This document shows positions 1 to 5,558 of a stretch of DNA of 7,568 bases, in pieces. Origin of the DNA: Thermoflexales bacterium (lineage in GTDB: Bacteria > Chloroflexota > Anaerolineae > Fen-1058); contig JADGQE010000187.1 of assembly GCA_017882055.1 (NCBI GenBank), positions 1 through 7,568 of the forward strand, read 5' to 3'. A model generated the notes under the pieces. It had not been told where the DNA came from. It did not search any database and worked only from the letters and a program-made list of their open reading frames with translations. Positions within the stretch are counted from its first letter, which is position 1. Every line of letters starts with the position of its first letter. The translations under genes and the position numbers were made by a program.

Positions 1-11
1 GGGAGAACGTG

Positions 12-251
12 ATGGAACAAGTTACGATCCAGGGGCCGGTTGTCATTTTGCCTGAACAGGACTATCGCGAGCTGCTTGATCGCGTCGTGCGGCTTGAAAA
101 AATCGTGGCAGGATTGTCCCACCTGCTCGAAGACCGCGATGATCTTCGAGTCATGCGCGAGGCCGAAGTCGAGTATCAGGCGGGAGATCAGATTGCGTTT
201 GATGATTTGATGGCTGAAGTCGTCGCCGAGGCAAAGCGTGTATCGGATTGA
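12..251 (+). CDS. RelB/Phd-like antitoxin of a type II toxin-antitoxin pair
   Basis: This is a 79-residue acidic, mostly helical protein. It most likely binds and neutralises the RelE-like toxin encoded directly after it, and such antitoxins commonly repress their own operon. A short N-terminal segment (about residues 3-14, hydrophobic, strand-like) leads into a long charged helix (15-45). The C-terminal part (43-77) has the pattern seen in many RelB/Phd-type antitoxins: a Glu-rich helix with EAEVEYQAGD at 50-59, a short break, then FDDLMAEV at 63-70. I chose the ATG at 12; an in-frame GTG at 9 sits immediately before it. GGGAG at 1-5 is spaced 6 bases from the ATG. The stop codon lies inside the toxin gene, a 14-base overlap that suggests translational coupling. 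Assignment rests on the partner gene and general pattern, so the exact antitoxin family is uncertain. Confidence 0.72.
   Translation: MEQVTIQGPVVILPEQDYRELLDRVVRLEKIVAGLSHLLEDRDDLRVMREAEVEYQAGDQIAFDDLMAEVVAEAKRVSD
228..231 (+). promoter_or_regulatory. Ribosome binding site deciding the GTG start of the toxin
   Basis: GAGG lies inside the antitoxin coding sequence, 6 bases before the GTG at 238. It supports the overlapping start and a coupled antitoxin-then-toxin translation order. Confidence 0.6.
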
Positions 252-513
252 AGCCGCGCGATCTCGCGTCAAACGCGATCTCGAGCGAATGCCTGCCGCT
301 GATCGAGCGCGAATTGCCACGGCCATTGCGTTGTTGAGTAATACGCCGCGGCCGGCTCAGGCGATTCAACTTGAGCCGGCTGTTTACCGGATCAGAATTG
401 GGGAATATCGGGTCATCTACAAAGTCTACGACGATAAAGAGTTGGTTCTTATCGGGCGAATTGCCCGCCGCAGCGAAAGCACTTATAAAGGAAGCGGCAG
501 TTTGTTTGAGTAG
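238..513 (+). CDS. RelE/ParE-superfamily toxin
   Basis: This 91-residue basic protein fits the RelE/ParE fold: N-terminal strand (YRIE), two helices (about 6-35), then a strand-rich C-terminal half. The family signature is clear in YRIRIGEYRVIYKV (residues 50-63), followed by a hydrophobic strand LVLIGRIARR (69-78) and a final tyrosine (Y83). Members are either ribosome-dependent mRNA endonucleases (RelE) or gyrase inhibitors (ParE); the sequence alone does not decide. Candidate active residues are R51, R53, R58, R74, R77, R78 and Y83. The usual GHR-like motif before the last helix is replaced by ARRSESTY, lacking the histidine. The start is GTG at 238, supported by GAGG at 228-231 with 6-base spacing and by the family's normal N-terminus (MYRIE). 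It overlaps the antitoxin gene by 14 bases and ends 30 bases before nuoG. Confidence 0.82.
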   Translation: MYRIEAARSRVKRDLERMPAADRARIATAIALLSNTPRPAQAIQLEPAVYRIRIGEYRVIYKVYDDKELVLIGRIARRSESTYKGSGSLFE

Positions 514-543
514 CAAGCCCAGTCGGATTGAGGATCGTGTGTA

Positions 544-2931
544 ATGGCTGATTTGATCAACGTTTACATTAACGAGGTGCTCGTCTCAGTTCCGAAAGGC
601 ACGGTGATTGTCGATGCCGCCAAGAAGCTAGGCGTCAATATTCCGGTCTTTTGCTATCATCCCAAGTTGAAGCCGGTGGGCATGTGCCGCATGTGCCTGG
701 TCGAAGTCGGACGGCGCAAGATCGATCGGGCCACCGGCCAACCCCTGCTCGACGCGAACAACCAGCCCGAGATTGCGTGGGGACTCAAGCTCGAGACGGG
801 CTGCACCACGCCGATCGAAGAGGGCATGCAGGTCCGTACGCAGAATGAAGTGGTGAAGAAGGCGCAGAAGGATGTGCTGGAGTTTCTGCTGACTTCGCAT
901 CCGCTCGATTGCCCGGTCTGCGATAAGGGCGGCGAGTGCCCGCTGCAAAACCTGACGCTGCAATTCGGCCCCGGCACGACGCGCTTCGACTACAACGACA
1001 AGCAGCATCTCGACAAGCATTATCCGCTGGGCGATATCATTTTTCTCGACAAGGAACGCTGCATCCAGTGCGCGCGCTGCATCCGCTTCCAGGATGAAGT
1101 CGCCGATGATCGCGTGCTGGGTTTCTACGAGCGCGGCCGCACGATGCAGATCGATACGCTGTCCGAGCCGGGCTTCGATTCCAAGTTCTCCGGCAATACG
1201 ACCGACATTTGCCCGGTGGGCGCGCTGACGACCAGAGATTTTCGCTTCCGCGCGCGGCCGTGGGAGATGACCCACGTGCCATCGATCTGCACGCACTGTG
1301 CCGTCGGCTGCAACCTCACGCTCGGCACACGCCGCTCGGCGCGCGATCGCCAGTGGGAAATTCTGCGTGTCATGCCGCGTCAGAACGAAGACGTCAACGA
1401 GATTTGGATTTGCGACAAAGGCCGCTTCGGGCATCACTTCACCCGCAGCCAGGCGCGCTTAACCACGCCGCTGGTGCGTAAGAACGGTCAGCTGGCCGAA
1501 GCCACATGGGATGAAGCGATCAAACTCGTGGCCGAACGATTGAATGTGGTCTATGGCCATGTCGTCGGTTTCATCGGCGATCGCGTTTCGAATGAAGATG
1601 CCTACCTCTTTGGCAAGCTCTTCCGCGAGGGCGTCAAGACTACGCGCATTGCCAATCGACCGCACGTGGCGGGCGCTGATCTGGTTCAGAAATACGGCGT
1701 CGGCTCCGGAACGAATCTCGGCGCGCTGGGCAAAGGCACAGTGGTTTTGATCGTCGCCGGCGATGTCGAAGAGACTGCGCCGGTCTACATGCTGCGCTTG
1801 CGAGCCGCCGCTCAGCGCGGCGCGAAGTTGATCGTGGCGAATGCCCGCGAAACGAAGATGGATCGCTACGCGGCGAATTCGCTGCGGTATAAGGTGGGCA
1901 CGGAAACTCAGTTGGTGTATGGATTGCTGAATGCAGTTAATCAGGGTTCGGGAATCAGGGATCAGGTCGCTGCATACACGCCAGCGAAAGTGGCAGAGAT
2001 CACGGGCGTGCCCGAGGCCGAGATCACCGCAGCCGGTAAGTTGATCGCCGAAGCGAAAGACTTGATCGTCGTGTTTGGTGATGAGCAGCCTTATGACATC
2101 ATGGTCAATGGGCAATACACGGACGCAGGCCGCGCTTTGCCGCAAGCCTGCGCGAATCTGGTCGTGGCGACCGGGCATGCCGGCAAAGCGAATAACGGCT
2201 TGCTGTCATTGTGGCCGCACAACAACACGCAGGGCGTCTTCGATATGCTGGCAGCGAACGGTGCGCAGTGGACGCCAGCCGATGGCTTGAAAGCCTTGTA
2301 CATTGTGGGCAGCGATCCGATCGGCGAAGGACAGACGCTGCCGAAATCCGAATTCACGATTGTGCAAGAATTGTTCTTGACTGAAACGGCGAAGCAAGCC
2401 GATGTCGTGCTGCCTGCGTTGTCGTTTGCCGAGCGGGATGGCACCTTCACCAATGCAGAGCGGCGCGTGCAGCGCTATTACAAGGCGATCGCGCCACTGG
2501 GCCAGGCCAGGGCCGATTGGGAAATCATTCGGATGGTCGGCGAGCAGCTGGGCTTGAAGTGGACACATTACCTTACCTCAGAAGGGGTGATGGCTGAAAT
2601 CGCAGCGACTGTGCCGCAGTATTCCGGTACTGAATATGCCGCACTGGCGCAAGTCACGGAAGCCTGGCCGCCGGTTGGATCGAACGATCTGTATTTCGGC
2701 GGGACGGCGTACGACAATCGGGGCGGCGTGGGTGTGCAGATCAAATCGGGCGTGGAGCTGGATGGCCAATCGGAAATGAACTGGATCGAACCGCCCGTGC
2801 CGTCAGCGGAATCAACGCTGCACGTGCGCCAGCTGAATCGGCATGGCACCTTGATCGATCAATCGGCGGTGTATCAACCCCGTTTGATCGATGCGCCGAT
2901 CGAACCGGCTCAGGTTCTTAAAGGGGCGTAG
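544..2931 (+). CDS. nuoG: NADH-quinone oxidoreductase subunit G (complex I, Fe-S subunit)
   Basis: NuoG is the large Fe-S protein of the peripheral arm of complex I and passes electrons from NuoF toward NuoI. It has 795 residues, close to Thermus Nqo3. The N-terminal ferredoxin domain carries C37, C48, C51 and C87 for the [2Fe-2S] cluster N1b. Then come the His-Cys3 motif H119, C123, C126, C132 (N5) and C173, C176, C179, C223 (N4). C249, C252, C256 and C290 fit the extra N7 cluster found in some bacterial NuoG proteins. Residues from about 300 on form the molybdopterin-oxidoreductase-like domain, with GTFTNAERRVQ at 633-643; in NuoG this domain is normally without cofactor. The ATG at 544 is preceded by GAGG (530-533). 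nuoH follows after 3 bases. Residues 466-475 are encoded by a degenerate heptamer repeat, described separately. Confidence 0.97.
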   Translation: MADLINVYINEVLVSVPKGTVIVDAAKKLGVNIPVFCYHPKLKPVGMCRMCLVEVGRRKIDRATGQPLLDANNQPEIAWGLKLETGCTTPIEEGMQVRTQNEVVKKAQKDVLEFLLTSHPLDCPVCDKGGECPLQNLTLQFGPGTTRFDYNDKQHLDKHYPLGDIIFLDKERCIQCARCIRFQDEVADDRVLGFYERGRTMQIDTLSEPGFDSKFSGNTTDICPVGALTTRDFRFRARPWEMTHVPSICTHCAVGCNLTLGTRRSARDRQWEILRVMPRQNEDVNEIWICDKGRFGHHFTRSQARLTTPLVRKNGQLAEATWDEAIKLVAERLNVVYGHVVGFIGDRVSNEDAYLFGKLFREGVKTTRIANRPHVAGADLVQKYGVGSGTNLGALGKGTVVLIVAGDVEETAPVYMLRLRAAAQRGAKLIVANARETKMDRYAANSLRYKVGTETQLVYGLLNAVNQGSGIRDQVAAYTPAKVAEITGVPEAEITAAGKLIAEAKDLIVVFGDEQPYDIMVNGQYTDAGRALPQACANLVVATGHAGKANNGLLSLWPHNNTQGVFDMLAANGAQWTPADGLKALYIVGSDPIGEGQTLPKSEFTIVQELFLTETAKQADVVLPALSFAERDGTFTNAERRVQRYYKAIAPLGQARADWEIIRMVGEQLGLKWTHYLTSEGVMAEIAATVPQYSGTEYAALAQVTEAWPPVGSNDLYFGGTAYDNRGGVGVQIKSGVELDGQSEMNWIEPPVPSAESTLHVRQLNRHGTLIDQSAVYQPRLIDAPIEPAQVLKGA
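1940..1967 (+). repeat. Degenerate heptamer repeat inside nuoG
   Basis: Four consecutive 7-base units read ATCAGGG (1940-1946), TTCGGGA (1947-1953), ATCAGGG (1954-1960) and ATCAGGT (1961-1967). Viewed as 14-mers, 1939-1952 and 1953-1966 match at 12 of 14 positions. The stretch is in frame with nuoG and encodes roughly NQGSGIRDQV (residues 466-475), in a segment of the molybdopterin-like domain that looks like a helix-to-helix loop. Neighbouring codons do not show this periodicity. It may be a spread or expanded short repeat tolerated in a surface loop; chance is possible because the array is only 28 bases. Confidence 0.6.
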
Positions 2932-2934
2932 ACG

Positions 2935-3981
2935 ATGAATGATTTGGGCACGAACATTCTGATCTGGGTCATTCATGCGGTTTTACTGACCGTCGTTTTG
3001 CTCACGGCTTTTGCTTACACGACGCTGCTGGAGCGCAAGGTGCTGGGCCGTATTCAGTCGCGCTACGGGCCGAACCGGGCCGGACCGTTTGGCCTGCTGC
3101 AGCCGCTGGCCGATGGTATCAAGCTCATCTTCAAAGAAGAACTTACCCCGGCCGGCGTAGACCGGTTCACGTTTCTACTCGCGCCGGTGCTGGCGGCTGT
3201 GCCGGCGGTCGTCGTGTTCGCAGTGATTCCGATGGGCGGCAAGGCTAATTTTTTCGGCACCGACATCCATTTGACGCTCGCGCCAAATTTGAACGTCGGT
3301 ATTTTGTTTGTGCTGGCGATCACGTCGGTCAGCGTGTACGGCATCGTCCTGGCGGGTTGGGCCAGCAACAGCAAGTACTCGATGATGGGCAGCCTGCGCT
3401 CAACGGCGCAGATGATTTCGTATGAACTGGCCATGGGCCTGTCGCTGGTGGCGCTGGTCGTGGTCGCCGGTACGCTCGATCTGAATGCGATTGTCGATCA
3501 GCAGAAGGAACTGTGGTTCGTATTCTTGCAGCCGGTGGGCGCGGTGATCTTTATGCTGGCGGCGCTGGCCGAAGTCAACCGCGCGCCCTTCGATCTGCCC
3601 GAAGCGGAACAGGAACTGACCGCCGGTTATCACACTGAATACAGCGGCATGAAGTTCGCGTTGTTCTTCATGGCCGAATACATCAAGATGAGCGTGATTG
3701 CAGGACTGGCGATCACTTTCTTCTTTGGCGGTTATCGCGAGCCGCTGCCGTTGTTCATCACCCGAGCGCTCCCGGTGTTGAGTGTCGACAACACGCCGTG
3801 GCTGGGACCGGTCTATTTCTCGATCAAAGTGGTCGTGCTGTTGTTTGTACAGATCTGGGTGCGGGCTACCCTGCCGCGCCTGCGTTACGATCAGCTGATG
3901 CGTCTGGGCTGGAAGGTAATGCTGCCGATTACACTGGCCTGGGTGATGGTGACGGCGTTTGTGGTGTTGCTTCGCAGTTAG
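2935..3981 (+). CDS. nuoH: NADH-quinone oxidoreductase subunit H (complex I membrane subunit)
   Basis: NuoH anchors the peripheral arm to the membrane arm and forms much of the quinone-binding chamber and the first proton path. The 348-residue protein has about eight predicted membrane helices, with long hydrophobic runs near 8-30, 78-100, 121-142, 165-180, 193-212, 241-265, 290-309 and 326-346. The two family signatures are intact: LLERKVLGRIQSRYGPNRAG (31-50), leading into a cytoplasmic loop near the quinone site, and AEVNRAPFDLPEAEQEL (212-228), which carries the acidic residues of the E-channel. The ATG at 2935 is 3 bases after the nuoG stop, with GGGG at 2923-2926 as a likely ribosome site inside the end of nuoG. 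The length is typical of the family and nothing appears broken. After it the tight packing of the operon stops for 157 bases. Confidence 0.97.
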   Translation: MNDLGTNILIWVIHAVLLTVVLLTAFAYTTLLERKVLGRIQSRYGPNRAGPFGLLQPLADGIKLIFKEELTPAGVDRFTFLLAPVLAAVPAVVVFAVIPMGGKANFFGTDIHLTLAPNLNVGILFVLAITSVSVYGIVLAGWASNSKYSMMGSLRSTAQMISYELAMGLSLVALVVVAGTLDLNAIVDQQKELWFVFLQPVGAVIFMLAALAEVNRAPFDLPEAEQELTAGYHTEYSGMKFALFFMAEYIKMSVIAGLAITFFFGGYREPLPLFITRALPVLSVDNTPWLGPVYFSIKVVVLLFVQIWVRATLPRLRYDQLMRLGWKVMLPITLAWVMVTAFVVLLRS

Positions 3982-4002
3982 CGAGTAAATTGGCGATCGG
4001 TG

Positions 4003-4049
4003 GACTGGGCAACCGGTGATTGGTCAACTGGTTGATTGGGCAACTGGTT
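4003..4049 (+). repeat. Tandem 16-base repeat, about three copies
   Basis: GATTGGTCAACTGGTT (4018-4033) is followed directly by GATTGGGCAACTGGTT (4034-4049), with one mismatch in 16. A degenerate 15-base copy, GACTGGGCAACCGGT, precedes them at 4003-4017. This tandem arrangement is read directly from the sequence. It forms the left half of the foldback structure of the spacer. Confidence 0.85.
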
Positions 4050-4117
4050 CCCGGTGGATCGATTGACCAATTACCAATCACCAATTACCAATTGACTAAC
4101 TGCCCGATTGACCAATC
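4018..4117 (+). other. Imperfect inverted repeat (possible foldback RNA) between nuoH and nuoI
   Basis: GATTGGTCAA (4018-4027) is exactly complementary to TTGACCAATC (4108-4117), giving a 10-base-pair outer stem. The enclosed sequence holds further ATTGG and CCAAT words that could pair in several registers. CGATTGACCAAT also occurs twice as a direct repeat, at 4060-4071 and 4105-4116. No run of T follows, so it does not look like a simple terminator. It could stabilise or attenuate the mRNA, or be a functionless repeat remnant. Confidence 0.55.
4066..4093 (+). repeat. Tandem heptamer repeat ACCAATY, four copies
   Basis: Four uninterrupted 7-base units read ACCAATT, ACCAATC, ACCAATT and ACCAATT. 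The unit is the reverse complement of the RATTGGT words in the left block of the same spacer. It resembles the short tandem heptanucleotide repeats known from intergenic DNA of some filamentous cyanobacteria and, as I recall, seen in Chloroflexota; no link by descent is claimed. Confidence 0.85.
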
Positions 4118-4128
4118 GACTGCTTATT

Positions 4129-4132
4129 GGAG
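4129..4132 (+). promoter_or_regulatory. Ribosome binding site deciding the nuoI start
   Basis: GGAG lies 6 bases before the ATG at 4139. An upstream in-frame TTG at 4127 would overlap this site and add only MELA, so the ATG is preferred. Confidence 0.7.
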
Positions 4133-4138
4133 TTGGCG

Positions 4139-4645
4139 ATGATTACGGAAATACTAAAGGGAATGTTCATCACGTTCCGGGAGATTTTCAAGCCCCCGGT
4201 GACGATTCAATATCCTGAAGTGAAGCGGCCGGTGCGGCAGCGTTTTCGCGGCCGGCACGAACTGCGGCGGTATGCCGACGGGCTGGAGCGCTGCATCGGC
4301 TGCGCGTTGTGCGCCGCGGCCTGCCCGGCGGATGCGATTTACGTCGAAGCGAGCGAGAACACGGACGAGCAGCGTTATTCGCCCGGCGAGCGCTACGCCA
4401 AAACGTATGAGATTAATATGCTGCGCTGCATTTTCTGCGGCTATTGCGAAGACGCCTGTCCGACCGACGCGATTGTGCTAACCGATGCTTACGAACTCTC
4501 GGCCTTCAGCCGCAAAGATTTGATCTACACCAAAGACATGTTGATCGTTCCGCCGCCGGCCGGCAAGCCGGGCACACCGCAGAAGGTGGAAGAAGGCGCG
4601 TACAATCGCTCGATTCTACCCGAGGGGCTGGTGAGCGAGCCGTAA
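4139..4645 (+). CDS. nuoI: NADH-quinone oxidoreductase subunit I (2x[4Fe-4S] ferredoxin-like)
   Basis: NuoI carries clusters N6a and N6b, which hand electrons from NuoG to the terminal cluster N2 in NuoB next to the quinone site. The protein is 168 residues from the ATG at 4139. An N-terminal amphipathic stretch (about 1-20, ending FKPP), likely lying on the membrane and on NuoH, is followed by two classic motifs: C52-x2-C55-x2-C58-x3-C62-P and C97-x2-C100-x2-C103-x3-C107-P. The linker with YSPGERYAKTYEINM (80-94) is typical of the family. The C-terminal tail (about 136-168) is Pro/Gly-rich and probably wraps around neighbouring subunits. Unlike the other nuo genes here, it is isolated by long repeat-bearing spacers on both sides (157 and 77 bases), so it may be translated independently of nuoH and nuoJ. 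Confidence 0.97.
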   Translation: MITEILKGMFITFREIFKPPVTIQYPEVKRPVRQRFRGRHELRRYADGLERCIGCALCAAACPADAIYVEASENTDEQRYSPGERYAKTYEINMLRCIFCGYCEDACPTDAIVLTDAYELSAFSRKDLIYTKDMLIVPPPAGKPGTPQKVEEGAYNRSILPEGLVSEP

Positions 4646-4722
4646 CAAGTATTGCATAGTGCGTATTTCGTATCAGATATGACTGACGCAGTACGGCGTA
4701 CGTAATACGAACGAGGTGAACC
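4646..4722. repeat. nuoI-nuoJ spacer with TACG-type inverted repeat
   Basis: This 77-base spacer contains CGTATTTCGTAT (4662-4673) and, 24 bases on, GTACGTAATACG (4698-4709). The arms pair at 11 of 12 positions, counting one G-T pair, with one T-T mismatch. The 3' arm ends only 3 bases before the nuoJ ribosome binding site, so a hairpin could affect nuoJ translation. Words such as CGTATTTCGTAT and CGTAATACG look like a degenerate dispersed repeat rather than a designed regulatory site. I see no U-tract and no coding sequence. Confidence 0.6.
4713..4718 (+). promoter_or_regulatory. Ribosome binding site deciding the TTG start of nuoJ
   Basis: GAGGTG lies 4 bases before the TTG at 4723 (GAGG itself 6 bases before). 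There is no in-frame ATG at a suitable place; the next in-frame Met is codon 22, inside the first membrane helix. Confidence 0.7.
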
Positions 4723-5238
4723 TTGACGGTCGAAGTCATTATCTTTGGAATTCTGGCGTTGATCGCCATCGCGGCGGCGGCGCTGATGCTCCTGACTCGC
4801 AACGCCGTGCACAGCGCGATCTTTCTGGTCGTCGTCATGTCGTCGCTGGCCGTGCTGTTTCTGGGCCTGAGCGCGCCCTTTATCGCGATGGTGCAGATCG
4901 CAGTCTATGCCGGCGCGATCATGGTGCTGTTCCTGTTTGTGATTATGCTGCTGGGCGCGGAACGGATCGGCGCTCGCGACATGGTGAGCTGGCATATTCC
5001 CATGGCGATTGTCCTGGCCGTGGCCGTGCTGCTGCTCGGCGGCTATGTGTTGTTGACCAACCCTGCAGTTGCCGTCGTGGACTTGCCGACCGAACAGATC
5101 GTGCAGGGTTCAGCCGAGGCAATCGGCCAGTCGTTGTTCAGTGGTTACCTGTTCCCGTTTGAGGCCACCTCGATTTTACTGCTCGTCGCCATGGTCGGCG
5201 CGGTGGTCTTAACTCGTAAAGAGAAGAAATCATCATGA
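4723..5238 (+). CDS. nuoJ: NADH-quinone oxidoreductase subunit J (complex I membrane subunit)
   Basis: NuoJ is the ND6-type subunit of the membrane arm, next to NuoK and NuoH, and its third helix takes part in coupling quinone reduction to proton movement. The protein is 171 residues with five membrane helices, near 4-24, 31-49, 55-77, 92-112 and 143-164. The helix-3 signature QIAVYAGAIMVLFLF (58-72) is present, including Y62 in the segment known to form a pi-bulge. The last helix begins with the usual YLFPFEATSILL (142-153) and the protein ends in a basic, positively charged tail. The start is TTG at 4723, chosen because GAGGTG lies just upstream and the first helix starts right after it. 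The stop overlaps the nuoK start as ATGA, so the two genes are probably translationally coupled. Confidence 0.95.
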   Translation: MTVEVIIFGILALIAIAAAALMLLTRNAVHSAIFLVVVMSSLAVLFLGLSAPFIAMVQIAVYAGAIMVLFLFVIMLLGAERIGARDMVSWHIPMAIVLAVAVLLLGGYVLLTNPAVAVVDLPTEQIVQGSAEAIGQSLFSGYLFPFEATSILLLVAMVGAVVLTRKEKKSS

Positions 5239-5555
5239 GCAACCAGGGCTTTGTCGATCTGTTTCCGCTGTTGATTGGATTATGCGGCGTACTCTTTACG
5301 CTGGGCGTGATCGGCGTGCTGGTCCGGCGCAACGCGATCGTCATCTTCATGTCGGTCGAGTTGATGCTGAATGCGGCCAATCTCGCCTTTATTATCTTCG
5401 CCCGCGCGCTGAATCAAATCGACGGCCAGATCTTTGTGTTCTTTGTGATGGTAGTCGCTGCCGCCGAAGTCGCGGTCGGGCTGGCGTTGATCGTGACGAT
5501 CTTCCGCACCAAGCAGAGCATCAACGTCGATTCCATTAACTCGCTGAAAGGCTAG
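5235..5555 (+). CDS. nuoK: NADH-quinone oxidoreductase subunit K (complex I membrane subunit)
   Basis: NuoK is the small ND4L-type subunit that carries two buried glutamates of the proton path between NuoJ and the antiporter-like subunits. The protein has 106 residues and three membrane helices, near 9-29, 34-56 and 65-90. Both key glutamates are visible: E42 in MSVELMLNAANL and E78 in VAAAEVAVGLAL, 36 residues apart as in the E. coli protein (E36 and E72). The N-terminus is a few residues longer than in E. coli and starts from an ATG overlapping the nuoJ stop (ATGA). Only a weak purine-rich ribosome site (GAGAAG, 5221-5226) precedes it, which fits coupling to nuoJ. nuoL starts 3 bases after the stop. 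Confidence 0.97.
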   Translation: MSNQGFVDLFPLLIGLCGVLFTLGVIGVLVRRNAIVIFMSVELMLNAANLAFIIFARALNQIDGQIFVFFVMVVAAAEVAVGLALIVTIFRTKQSINVDSINSLKG

Positions 5556-5558
5556 CGG

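Larger units (their letters stand above)
3982..4138. repeat. Repeat-rich nuoH-nuoI spacer
   Basis: This 157-base non-coding spacer is built from short imperfect repeats in two opposed blocks. The left block uses ATTGG/AACTGG-type words and the right block uses the complementary CCAAT-type words, so the whole can fold back on itself. Individual repeats are listed separately. I see no convincing promoter, no terminator with a U-tract, and no credible small gene. Its composition is clearly unlike the flanking coding sequence. I infer a dispersed intergenic repeat that may form RNA structure in the operon transcript. Confidence 0.75.

Noticed and set aside
628..1437. Long antisense open frame of 269 codons opposite nuoG
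   Set aside because: It is a shadow of nuoG in GC-rich DNA: an Ala/Arg-rich product with no recognisable domain and no ribosome site, while the + strand frame carries all the Fe-S ligands.
1459..2178. Second antisense open frame (239 codons) opposite nuoG
   Set aside because: Low-complexity, family-less translation fully inside nuoG; explained by codon bias of the sense gene.
4018..4128. Rho-independent terminator between nuoH and nuoI
   Set aside because: Foldback sequence is present, but the stem is imperfect, not GC-rich, and is not followed by a T-run.
4064..4128. Promoter for nuoI in the spacer (TTGACC and TTGACT words)
   Set aside because: No acceptable -10 element at 16-18 bases from any of these words; they are by-products of the repeat units.
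3982..4138. CRISPR-like array
   Set aside because: Repeat units are 7 and 16 bases, contiguous without unique spacers, and there are no cas genes in the window.
4652..4681. Weak promoter-like pair (TTGCAT, then AGATAT) upstream of nuoJ
   Set aside because: Poor match to the -35 and -10 consensus and located within a degenerate repeat; insufficient to call.
4716..5162. Alternative GTG-initiated frame overlapping nuoJ
   Set aside because: The GTG lies in the ribosome binding site of nuoJ and the translation is Arg-rich with no membrane helices, whereas the TTG frame gives a complete NuoJ.
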